Origin: Streptomyces sp. NBC_01428 | GTDB taxonomy: Bacteria > Actinomycetota > Actinomycetes > Streptomycetales > Streptomycetaceae | Assembly: GCF_036231965.1 (NCBI RefSeq) | Contig: NZ_CP109499.1 | Span: forward strand, 7,874,001-7,938,000 | Length of the DNA: 64,000 nt | Direction: 5' to 3' | Part shown: positions 39,621-47,360 of the stretch, one piece after another | Layout: every line of letters begins with the position of its first letter | Position numbering within the stretch: the stretch's first letter is position 1 | Notes under the pieces: model-generated | Databases searched by the model: none | What the model was told of the DNA's origin: nothing | The model's input: only the letters and a program-made list of their open reading frames with translations | Made by a program: the position numbers and the translations under genes

Positions 39621-40925
39621 ATGGGTCAGGGCCAGCAGGAGAAGGTGACGACGAGCCTCGCGGGAGCCGTCAGCGAGGAGATCAGCGCCTCCCTCGCCCC
39701 GGTCGACGCCGAACTGGAGCGCCGCTACCCCGGGGACCCCGGCACCCGCCAGCCCGTCCACACCGTGTACGTCCCCGGCGACGCGTTCGCCGCCGACACC
39801 CTGCGCACCTGGGGCGACCGCGCCCTCGCGGCGCTCGACGAACACGCCCCCGACGCCGCCTCCTTCGCCGCGGTCCTCGGCCTGTCCGACGAACTCGCCG
39901 GGCCCGTGTACGACCGCGTCCGCGCCAAGCTGGAGCGCGAACCCGTCGAGGACCTGCGCGTCGACTTCGAGGACGGCTACGGACCGCGCCCGGACGCCGA
40001 GGAGGACGCCACGGCGGCCCGCGCCGCCCGGCTGATCGCCGAGGCCTACGAGAACGGCACCGCCGCCCCCTACATGGGCATCCGCATGAAGTGCATGGAG
40101 GCGCCGGTCCGCGACCGGGGCATCCGCACCCTCGACATCTTCCTGACGGGCCTGATGGAGGCCGGCGGCCTGCCCGAGGGACTGGTCCTCACCCTGCCCA
40201 AGGTGACGTACCCCGAGCAGGTCACCGCGATGGTCCGGCTCCTGGAGCAGTTCGAGAAGGCGCGCGGCCTGGAGCCCGGCCGGATCGGCTTCGAGATCCA
40301 GATCGAGACCAGCCAGTCCATCCTCGCCACCGACGGCACCGCGACCGTCGCCCGGATGATCCAGGCCGCCGAGGGCCGCGCCACGGGCCTGCACTACGGC
40401 ACCTTCGACTACAGCGCCTGCCTCGGCGTCTCCGCCGCCTACCAGGCCAGCGACCACCCGGCCGCCGACCACGCCAAGGCGATCATGCAGGTCGCCGCAG
40501 CGGGCACCGGCGTCCGCGTCTCCGACGGCTCCACCAACGTGCTGCCCGTCGGCACCACCCAGAAGGTGCACGACGCCTGGCGCCTGCACTACGGCCTCAC
40601 CCGTCGCGCCCTGGCCCGCGCCTACTACCAGGGCTGGGACATGCACCCCGGCCACATCCCCACCCGCTACGCCGCCGTGTTCGCCTTCTACCGGGAGGGC
40701 TTCGAACAGGCCGCCGGTCGCCTGGCCCGCTACGCCAACCACGCGGAGGGCGACGTGATGGACGAGCCCGCCACCGCCAAGGCCCTCAGCGGCTACCTGC
40801 TGCGCGGCCTCGACTGCGGCGCCCTCGACATCGCCGAGGTGGCCCGCGCGACCGGCCAGACCCGGGCCGACCTGGAGGCCTTCGCGTCACCGCGGCGGGG
40901 GGACCTGACGATCTCGGGCCAGTAG
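39621..40925 (+). CDS. HpcH/HpaI aldolase/citrate-lyase-like protein (DUF6986)
   Basis: 434 residues. TIM-barrel signatures of the phosphoenolpyruvate/pyruvate aldolase superfamily: DLRVDFEDGYGPRPDAEEDA with acidic metal ligands, LVLTLPKVTYPEQVTAM, GFEIQIETSQSIL, and GLHYGTFDYSACLG. Members cleave or form C-C bonds with pyruvate or oxaloacetate-type enolates; the DUF6986 subgroup is unassigned. ATG 39621 with AGGAGG 7-8 bases upstream. Ends before a perfect long palindrome terminator. The operator motif shared with the purine permease hints at joint regulation. Confidence 0.83.
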   Translation: MGQGQQEKVTTSLAGAVSEEISASLAPVDAELERRYPGDPGTRQPVHTVYVPGDAFAADTLRTWGDRALAALDEHAPDAASFAAVLGLSDELAGPVYDRVRAKLEREPVEDLRVDFEDGYGPRPDAEEDATAARAARLIAEAYENGTAAPYMGIRMKCMEAPVRDRGIRTLDIFLTGLMEAGGLPEGLVLTLPKVTYPEQVTAMVRLLEQFEKARGLEPGRIGFEIQIETSQSILATDGTATVARMIQAAEGRATGLHYGTFDYSACLGVSAAYQASDHPAADHAKAIMQVAAAGTGVRVSDGSTNVLPVGTTQKVHDAWRLHYGLTRRALARAYYQGWDMHPGHIPTRYAAVFAFYREGFEQAAGRLARYANHAEGDVMDEPATAKALSGYLLRGLDCGALDIAEVARATGQTRADLEAFASPRRGDLTISGQ

Positions 40926-40972
40926 GCGACGGGCCCCGGTGCACGGGGTCGGCCGCCCACCTGAGGGCTGTT

Positions 40973-41020
40973 CACACCGAAGGCGCGCCACCTCCCGGGA
41001 GGTGGCGCGCCTTCGGTGTG
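40973..41020. terminator. Perfect 48-bp palindrome, bidirectional terminator
   Basis: Two 24-base arms (40973-40996 and 40997-41020) are fully complementary, centred on CCCGGG, with no unpaired loop base. Lies between the convergent aldolase and LacI genes. Confidence 0.88.
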
Positions 41021-41041
41021 CCCGGTTCCGCGCCGTCGTCC

Positions 41042-42124
41042 TCAGCGCGCGGGCCGCAGTTCGCCCGAGCCGCGGGTGATGAGGCGGGTCGGGAGTTCGA
41101 TGCGCTCCGGGGCGAGCAGGGTGCCGTCGAGCTGGCGGAAGAGGCGTTCCGCCGCGGTGCGGCCGAGGGCGGCGGCGTCCTGGGCGACGACCGTGACGCC
41201 CGGTTCCAGGAGGTCGGCGAGCTCGATGTCGTCGAAACCGACGAGCGCCACGGGACGGCCGCGTTCGGCGATCACGCGGACGACGGTCACGGTGACACGG
41301 TTGTTGCCGGCGAAGACGGCGGTGACGGGGGAGGGGCCGGAGAGCATCGTCTCGGCCGCCTCGCGCACCCGCTGCGGGTCGGTGACGCCGAGGGACATCC
41401 AGTCGTCCTCGACGACTATCCCGGCGTCCTCCATGGCGGCCCGGTAGCCCCGCAGACGCTCGGCGGCCGTGTGGATGCGCGGCATGTCGCCGATGAAGCC
41501 GATGCTGCGGTGTCCGTGCGCGATGAGGTGGGCGACGCCGTCCCGTGCGCCGCCGAAGCTGTCGGACAGGACGACGTCGGCGTCGATCCTCCCGGCGGGG
41601 CGGTCCACGAAGACCGTGGCGACGCCCGCCTTTATCTCCGGCTCCAGATAGCGGTGGTCGTCACCGGCCGGGATGACGACCAGCCCGTCCACGCGTCGCG
41701 CGCACAGGGCGAGGACCAGTTCCTGCTCGCGGTCCGGGTCCTCGGCGCTGGAACCGTTGATCAGCAGGGCGCCGTGGGCCCGGGCCACCTCCTCGACCGC
41801 GCGGCTCAGCGGCCCGTAGAAGGGGTCGGCGAGGTCCTCCAGGACGAGACCGATGCTGGCGGTGCGGCCCTTGCGGAGCACCCGGGCGCTGTCGTTGCGC
41901 CGGAAGCCCAGGGCGTCGATGGCCTCCTGGACGCGCCGCTCGGTGTCGGGGGTGACGCCGGGCTCGCCGTTCACCACGCGGGAGACCGTCTTCAGGCCGA
42001 CTCCCGCACGCGCCGCCACGTCCTTCATGGTCGGACGATTGCCGTAGCGGTTCTCGGATCGGCGGGCGGTCTCGGCCACGATGTGCTGTCCTGTCCTGTC
42101 GTCCACGGGGATGCGTAGGTCCAT
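41042..42124 (-). CDS. LacI-family transcriptional regulator
   Basis: 360 residues. DNA-binding domain PTMKDVAARAGVGLKTVSRV, hinge helix region RNDSARVLRKGRT, then periplasmic-binding-fold ligand domain (IGLVLEDLADPFYGPL, VDGLVVIPAG, VALVGFDDIELADLL). Typically senses a sugar. The start is uncertain: the first in-frame ATG (42154) sits inside the apparent -10 (TATGCT), so I use ATG 42124; GTG 42079, preceded by AGGACA, is another option. A GACAACGTTGTC operator lies immediately upstream, shared with the divergent ROK gene. Confidence 0.88.
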   Translation of the reverse strand: MDLRIPVDDRTGQHIVAETARRSENRYGNRPTMKDVAARAGVGLKTVSRVVNGEPGVTPDTERRVQEAIDALGFRRNDSARVLRKGRTASIGLVLEDLADPFYGPLSRAVEEVARAHGALLINGSSAEDPDREQELVLALCARRVDGLVVIPAGDDHRYLEPEIKAGVATVFVDRPAGRIDADVVLSDSFGGARDGVAHLIAHGHRSIGFIGDMPRIHTAAERLRGYRAAMEDAGIVVEDDWMSLGVTDPQRVREAAETMLSGPSPVTAVFAGNNRVTVTVVRVIAERGRPVALVGFDDIELADLLEPGVTVVAQDAAALGRTAAERLFRQLDGTLLAPERIELPTRLITRGSGELRPAR

Positions 42125-42162
42125 GGGGTTGTATGAGGATGTGGCGTCGAGCATAGAGCCTG

Positions 42163-42174
42163 GACAACGTTGTC
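42163..42174. promoter_or_regulatory. LacI-type operator
   Basis: GACAACGTTGTC, a perfect 12-bp palindrome with the central CG typical of LacI-family sites. It overlaps the promoter of the LacI gene (TATGCT just downstream on the minus strand) and lies 194 bases from the ROK start. Confidence 0.75.
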
Positions 42175-42367
42175 AGATGCGGGAGACACTGTCCACCGCA
42201 ATCTCCGGCCTGCGTCTTCCCCAGGGCGCACGGTTCCCGTCGTCCGCGGACGCCTGCCGCGCGGCGTACGACGGGGCCCGATCCTGCTCCGTTTTCGGCC
42301 GGAAACAGGCACCCGGACCCGCGGCGCGGCGGGCCCGTCACGACACCCCATGGGAGATCTGACTCTG

Positions 42368-43321
42368 ATGCACACCGACCTCGTGGCCGCGCTCGACATC
42401 GGCGGCACCAAGATCGCCGGAGCGCTGGTGGACGGCCACGGCCGGATCCTGGTGCGCGCGCAGCGCGCGACGCCCGCGCAGGAGGACGGCGACACCGTGA
42501 TGCGTGCCGTCGAGGACGTGATCGGCGAGCTGTCCGACTCCCCGCTGTGGAGCAGGGCCGGCGCCCTCGGTATCGGCAGCGCGGGCCCGGTCGACGCCTC
42601 GGCCGGCACGGTGAGCCCCGTGAACGTCCCGGGCTGGCGCGGCTACCCGCTGGTCGAGCGGGCCGCCAAGGCCGCCGGAGGGCTGCCCGTCGAGCTGATC
42701 GGCGACGGCGTCGCCATCACCGCGGCCGAGCACTGGCAGGGCGCCGCCCGCGGTCACGACAACGCGTTGTGCATGGTGGTGTCCACCGGCGTGGGCGGCG
42801 GCCTCGTGCTGAACGGCCGGCTGCACCCCGGTCCCACCGGCAACGCCGGCCACATCGGGCATATCAGCGTCGACCTGGACGGCGATCTCTGCCCCTGCGG
42901 CTCGCGCGGCTGCGTCGAGCGCATCGCGAGCGGCCCGAACATCGCCCGCCGCGCGATGGAGGGCGGCTGGCAGCCCGGACCCGACGGTGACACCTCGGCC
43001 GCGGCGGTGGCCGAGGCGGCCCGTGCGGGCGACCCGGTGGCCGTGGCGTCCTTCGAGCGGGCCGCCCAGGCCCTCGCCGCGGGCATCGCGGCGACCGCGA
43101 CCCTCGTGGAGATCGACATCGCGGTGATCGGCGGCGGCGTCGGCAAGGCCGGCGACGTGCTGTTCACCCCGCTGCGCAGGGCGCTGGCCGACTACGCGAC
43201 GCTCTCCTTCGTCCAGCGGCTGACCGTGGCGCCCGCGCTCATGGGCACGGACGCCGGTCTGGTCGGCGCCGCCTCGGCCGCGCTCACCCGGAAGGCGAGC
43301 GCGGCCGAGGCCCGCGTCTGA
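42368..43321 (+). CDS. ROK-family sugar kinase
   Basis: 317 residues. ATP loop ALDIGGTKIAGALVDGHGR, the ROK catalytic/zinc region GHIGHISVDLDGDLCPCGSRG with CxCGxxGC, and GVGGGLVLNGRLHPG. Kinases of this class phosphorylate glucose, GlcNAc, mannose or allose. ATG 42368 with GGGAG about 11 bases upstream; an in-frame ATG at 42350 is less likely. Divergent from the LacI regulator with a shared operator; sugar could come from the alpha-galactosidase encoded convergently next door. Confidence 0.9.
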   Translation: MHTDLVAALDIGGTKIAGALVDGHGRILVRAQRATPAQEDGDTVMRAVEDVIGELSDSPLWSRAGALGIGSAGPVDASAGTVSPVNVPGWRGYPLVERAAKAAGGLPVELIGDGVAITAAEHWQGAARGHDNALCMVVSTGVGGGLVLNGRLHPGPTGNAGHIGHISVDLDGDLCPCGSRGCVERIASGPNIARRAMEGGWQPGPDGDTSAAAVAEAARAGDPVAVASFERAAQALAAGIAATATLVEIDIAVIGGGVGKAGDVLFTPLRRALADYATLSFVQRLTVAPALMGTDAGLVGAASAALTRKASAAEARV

Positions 43322-43323
43322 CC

Positions 43324-43352
43324 GTCGTGGTCCCGGTGACCGGGACCACGAC
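43324..43352. terminator. Bidirectional hairpin
   Basis: Perfect arms 43324-43337 and 43339-43352 (GTCGTGGTCCCGGT and its complement) around a single base, between the convergent ROK kinase and alpha-galactosidase genes. Confidence 0.8.
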
Positions 43353-43394
43353 ACCCGTCCCGCAAGGGAGTCGGACCGGACAGGGCGACGGGCG

Positions 43395-45494
43395 TCAGCA
43401 ACTGAGCTTCGCGTCGGCCCAGTCCGCGTGGTCCGAGTCGATGCCGTCACCGCCGTCCGTGACGACCAGGCGGACCACCTGGGCGCCGGTCACGTCGGCG
43501 GTGAGGGCCTGTGCCGGCATCGCGTTGGTCAGGACGCCGGTGGAAGCGACCTTCGTCCCGTCCGCCCAGATCTCGAAGGCGACCGTGCCCTTGGCGCCCT
43601 TCTCGTCGTCGAGCCCGACATCGGCGGTGACGCGCTCGCAGGCCGTGCCGGTGTAGTACTCGACCGTGCTCCCGGCGTGCACGCCCAGTCCTCGGGCGTA
43701 CGGCACGCCGCCGATGGTGAGGGTCCCCCCGTCGCCCGAGCCCTCCTCACCGTTGCTCGTGTCGCGCTCGACCGGCCCCCAGCCGTTGGTCGTCGAGAGC
43801 CAGGGCAGGTCCCCGAGCGGGGACGTGCCCGCCGGGGGAGCCACCACCACGGAGGCCCGCACCGGAAGTTCGGCGTCGGCGGTGATCCCGGTCGGCGAGC
43901 GGTAGACGGCCTTCAGCGCGAGGTCGTACGATCCGGCGGCCGTCCCCGCGGGCGCGGTCACCCGCCACGTCGTCCGCAGGGAGCGCCCGGTGGGGAGCGA
44001 GGCCGCGGTCGTCGGTCCCGTCGCGGCGACCGTCCAGCCGGCCGGGCCGCGCAGCGTCACCGCCACCCGGGTGGCGGAGGTGCGCCCGAGGTCGGTCACC
44101 GCGGACGTCAGTGTGGCCGTCCTGCCCGCCTCGACCAACGGGCTTCCCTCCAGGCCCAGTTCGACGGCGGGCGGGTTCTTGGCCCACGCGGGGTCCGCGG
44201 AGACCCGGACGAGGACGGTGCCGTGCGCCGGGACGGTGGCCGCGATCGTGCCCGCCGTGTTGGAACTGCGGTGCCGCCACAGATCGCGCAGTGTGTAGGC
44301 GTCCGCGCCGGGCAGGCCGACGGCGGCCGCGGTCGTCGCGATGCGCTGCGCGGTGCCCGACTCGTTGAACAGCGCCACCGTGCGGCTGCCGTCCCGCATC
44401 TCCTTGGCGACGACCCAGCGCCCGTCCGTCGAGGAGACGACCGACCCCTGCTTGCCCAGCGGGTCCTGGTCGACCGCGACGACCTCCTTGTTGCCGAGGA
44501 TGTCGAAGGTCGCGGCGGAGGCGGTGCGCAGGTCGGAGCCGATGAGCAGGGGCGCCGCCATGACCGACCACATCGAGAAGTGCGATCGGTACTCCGTGTC
44601 CGTCATCCCGCCGTTGCCGACCTCCAGCATGTCCGGGTCGTTCCAGTGCCCCGGTCCGGCGTACGGGGCGAGCGGCAGGTTCTGCTTGAGGATCGAGAGC
44701 ATCGAGCCCCAGCTGTCGCTGATGTCGCCGGTCGTGCGCCACAGATGCCCGACGTCGGAGGCCCACTCCCAGGGCTTGTTCTCGCCCCATTCGCAGATGC
44801 TGTAGACGATGGGCCGGCCCGTGGCCCGCAGTGCGTCCCGCATGGTCGTGTACCGCGATCGCGCGTCCACGCCCTGGTTGTTGCAGTTGTCGTACTTGAG
44901 GTAGTCGACGCCCCAGTCCGCGAACTGCCGCGCGTCGCTGTACTCGTGGCCGAGGGCGCCGGGAAACCCGACGCTGTCGCAGGTCTTGGTGCCGGCGCTG
45001 GTGTAGATGCCCAGCTTGAGGCCCTTGGAGTGCACGTAGTCGGCGACGGCCTTGATCCCGCCCGGGAACCGCTCGGGGTCCGGGACGAGCTTGCCGTCCG
45101 CGTCCCGGGACGGCAGCGCCCAGCAGTCGTCGAGGTTGACGTACTGGTAGCCCGCGTCCTTGAGCCCCTTCTCCACGAAGAGGTCGGCGATGCCCTCGAC
45201 CATGTCCTGGTCGAACTCGGCCCGGCAGTGCGTGGAGTTCCAGTTGTTGAAGCCCATCGGCGGGGTGAGGGCGAGCCCGTCCGCGGAGGTGGGGGAGACG
45301 GTACGCACGGCGGGGACCGCCGCGGTGGCGCCGCCCGGCGCGGCGAGCGCGGGCGTGGTGAGGCCGGCCGCGCACAACAGGCCTGCGGCCAGTGCTCCGG
45401 CCACTCTGGTACGGCCCGGGTGCGGCGCACGTACGGTGCGGGCCGTGCCGGTTCCGGGGGGTGTGGGGGTGGTGCGGGTGTGAAGGTGACGCAT
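43395..45494 (-). CDS. Secreted GH27 alpha-galactosidase with NEW3 and NPCBM domains
   Basis: 699 residues. Sec-type signal (basic start, RVAGALAAGLLCAAGL, cleavage near ALA at 50). GH27 catalytic domain from LTPPMGFNNWNSTHC; nucleophile Asp202 in YLKYDNCN, acid/base Asp257 in RTTGDISDSWG. After it a beta-rich segment with APGTAAGSYDLALKAVY (NEW3 type), and a C-terminal NPCBM-like carbohydrate-binding module (GWGPVERDTSNGE, YARGLGVHAGSTVEY). Releases terminal alpha-galactose from oligosaccharides or galactomannan outside the cell. ATG 45494 with GGAGG 8 bases upstream. Neighbouring ROK/LacI fits sugar use. Confidence 0.93.
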   Translation of the reverse strand: MRHLHTRTTPTPPGTGTARTVRAPHPGRTRVAGALAAGLLCAAGLTTPALAAPGGATAAVPAVRTVSPTSADGLALTPPMGFNNWNSTHCRAEFDQDMVEGIADLFVEKGLKDAGYQYVNLDDCWALPSRDADGKLVPDPERFPGGIKAVADYVHSKGLKLGIYTSAGTKTCDSVGFPGALGHEYSDARQFADWGVDYLKYDNCNNQGVDARSRYTTMRDALRATGRPIVYSICEWGENKPWEWASDVGHLWRTTGDISDSWGSMLSILKQNLPLAPYAGPGHWNDPDMLEVGNGGMTDTEYRSHFSMWSVMAAPLLIGSDLRTASAATFDILGNKEVVAVDQDPLGKQGSVVSSTDGRWVVAKEMRDGSRTVALFNESGTAQRIATTAAAVGLPGADAYTLRDLWRHRSSNTAGTIAATVPAHGTVLVRVSADPAWAKNPPAVELGLEGSPLVEAGRTATLTSAVTDLGRTSATRVAVTLRGPAGWTVAATGPTTAASLPTGRSLRTTWRVTAPAGTAAGSYDLALKAVYRSPTGITADAELPVRASVVVAPPAGTSPLGDLPWLSTTNGWGPVERDTSNGEEGSGDGGTLTIGGVPYARGLGVHAGSTVEYYTGTACERVTADVGLDDEKGAKGTVAFEIWADGTKVASTGVLTNAMPAQALTADVTGAQVVRLVVTDGGDGIDSDHADWADAKLSC

Positions 45495-45593
45495 CGTTAC
45501 GTTCCTCCGAACTCGCGACAGATGGGGTGTCTTCATGTCCGCGACAATGGTGCGCGTTTACGGTAGGACCTGTCGGACTCTGTTGGAAGGTGT

Positions 45594-45606
45594 GTGATCG
45601 CATCAC
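45594..45606. promoter_or_regulatory. Palindrome GTGAT-CGC-ATCAC
   Basis: Perfect 5-bp arms, 3-base spacer, in the 208-base divergent gap between alpha-galactosidase and the small secreted protein gene. It resembles a Crp site with a shortened spacer. Confidence 0.4.
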
Positions 45607-45702
45607 TCGATGAGCCGAGGGCGCGCACCGATCGCCACCGGGTCGGGACGAGGAAGGTGATCCACCCGTGACCCCCTCCCCGCCTTCGGAGTTGAACCGG
45701 GC

Positions 45703-45900
45703 ATGAAGAAGCGCAGCATGCTCGCCATCGCCTCCCTCGCCACCGGGTTCGTCGTCGCGGCGATCACCCCGTCGCACGCCGTGGACGCGGACGCCCTGAG
45801 CGACCTCAACGTCAACGACACGCTCAGCGCCGTCGACCACACCGTCGGCAGCGACAGCCTGGCGGTCGACGAAGGGGCCCTGGGCGGCACGAACAGCTGA
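45703..45900 (+). CDS. Small secreted peptide
   Basis: 65 residues. Clear signal peptide: MKKRSMLAIASLATGFVVAA followed by ITPSHA cleavage site (about residue 26). The mature part is about 39 acidic residues, VDADALSDLNVNDTLSAVDH and a short tail, with no cysteine. GGAG lies 10-13 bases before ATG and a 15-bp terminator directly follows, so it is a monocistronic gene. Similar short secreted proteins are conserved in Streptomyces; function unknown. Confidence 0.7.
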   Translation: MKKRSMLAIASLATGFVVAAITPSHAVDADALSDLNVNDTLSAVDHTVGSDSLAVDEGALGGTNS

Positions 45901-45914
45901 ACACCCCGACCCCA

Positions 45915-45949
45915 GGCGCCGGTGTCCCCAGCACGGGGACACCGGCGCC
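45915..45949 (+). terminator. Terminator after small secreted peptide gene
   Basis: Perfect 15-bp stem (45915-45929 with 45935-45949), AGCAC loop, 15 bases past the stop codon. Confidence 0.85.
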
Positions 45950-46037
45950 ACGCCGTAGGTGCCCCCTCATCAGCGGCTGGTTTCCGTGGCAGGGTGGAGC
46001 GGGCAAGCCTCAGGGGGCCAACAGAAGAGGGGGAATC

Positions 46038-47072
46038 GTGATCGTCTGGATCAACGGTGCGTTCGGTGCGGGAAAGACCGCCACCGCACGGGAACTGATC
46101 GAGCTGATCCCGAACAGCACGCTCTTCGACCCCGAGGTCGTCGGGGGCGCACTCACGCACCTGCTCCCCGCCAAACACCTCGCCGAGGTCGGCGACTTCC
46201 AGGACCTGCCGATCTGGCGCCGGCTCGTGGTCGACACGGCCGCCGCGATGCTCGCCGAGCTGGGAGGTGTCCTCGTCGTCCCCATGACCCTGCTCCGCCA
46301 GGAGTACCGGGACGAGATCTTCGGCGGACTCGCCGCCCGCCGCATTCCGGTGCACCACGTGCTCCTCGCCCCGGCGGAAACGATCCTGCGCGAGCGAATA
46401 GCCGGGCGCGAGGTGTCCCCGGAGCCCGACGGCGAGACGCGTGTGCGGCAGTGGTCCTACGACCACATCGAGCCCTACCGGGCCGCGCTCGGCTGGCTCA
46501 CCGCCGACGCCCACCCCGTGGACACCAGCGCGCTCACCCCGTACGACACCGCCGTCCGCATCGCCGACGCCGTCCGCGGCGGGGACGCGCCCGTGTGCGA
46601 CATCGTGCAGACCCCGGAACCCACCGCCGAGACGGTCGCCGCCGGAGTGCTCCTCTTCGACGAGCACGACCGCTTCCTGCTCGTCGATCCCACGTACAAG
46701 GCCGGCTGGGAGTTCCCCGGCGGGGTCGTCGAGGCCGGAGAGGCCCCGGCACGCGCCGGGATGCGCGAGGTCACCGAGGAGACCGGCCTCGTCCTGGACG
46801 AGGTACCCACGCTCCTCGTCATCGACTGGGAATCCCCCGCACCCCCCGGCTACGGCGGCCTGCGGCTCCTCTTCGACGGTGGCCGCCTCGACGAACAGGC
46901 CGCGCGGGGGCTGCTGTTGCCGGGCCCCGAACTCCGCGAGTGGCGCTTCGTCACCGAACAGGAGGCCGCCGACCTCCTGCCGCCCGTCCGCTACGAACGG
47001 CTCCGCTGGGCCCTGCGCGCCCGCGAACGCGGCGCCGCGCTCTACCTGGAGGCCGGCATCCCCCTCGGCTGA
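46038..47072 (+). CDS. P-loop ATPase (TmrB-like)-NUDIX fusion protein
   Basis: 344 residues. N-terminal domain: Walker A GAFGAGKT (7-14), VVPMTLLRQEYRDEIF, and VHHVLLAPAETILRERIAGRE, resembling TmrB/AAA kinases that phosphorylate small molecules. C-terminal domain: complete Nudix box at 229-251 (G229-x5-E235-x7-R243-E244-V245-x-E247-E248-x-G250-L251). One gene thus combines a phosphotransfer-type and a nucleoside-diphosphate-type hydrolase. A role in detoxifying modified nucleotides or antibiotics is inference. GTG start with GAGGGGGAATC upstream. Confidence 0.82.
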   Translation: MIVWINGAFGAGKTATARELIELIPNSTLFDPEVVGGALTHLLPAKHLAEVGDFQDLPIWRRLVVDTAAAMLAELGGVLVVPMTLLRQEYRDEIFGGLAARRIPVHHVLLAPAETILRERIAGREVSPEPDGETRVRQWSYDHIEPYRAALGWLTADAHPVDTSALTPYDTAVRIADAVRGGDAPVCDIVQTPEPTAETVAAGVLLFDEHDRFLLVDPTYKAGWEFPGGVVEAGEAPARAGMREVTEETGLVLDEVPTLLVIDWESPAPPGYGGLRLLFDGGRLDEQAARGLLLPGPELREWRFVTEQEAADLLPPVRYERLRWALRARERGAALYLEAGIPLG

Positions 47073-47288
47073 CACCGCCGCACCGACGGCCCCGGCCCGA
47101 CACCCCGGCCGGGCTGCCATGAGCGTCCCGCCCTGCCGCAGACCGACGGCGGAGCGGCGGAGGCGGCTCGTCCGGGTGCCGAGCGGTGCCGCGACACCGT
47201 CGGACACCCGGCAACGGCGGCTCGTCCGAGGCCGGTCGGCGTGGTGCGCCGGTCCGGTTCCGGTCGGGCGACGGGCCGAGGAGACCGA

Positions 47289-47318
47289 GAGGGCCCGCAC
47301 CGTGCGGTGCGGGCCCTC
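47289..47318. terminator. Bidirectional hairpin
   Basis: GAGGGCCCGCAC (47289-47300), CGTGCG loop, GTGCGGGCCCTC (47307-47318). Between the convergent NUDIX-fusion and M20 genes. Confidence 0.85.
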
Positions 47319-47360
47319 CGTCTCGGCGCGTGCTCGGCTGCGCCGCGCAGTTCGTGTGGC

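Noticed and set aside
43428..45566. 712-codon plus-strand frame
   Set aside because: Antisense of the GH27 alpha-galactosidase.
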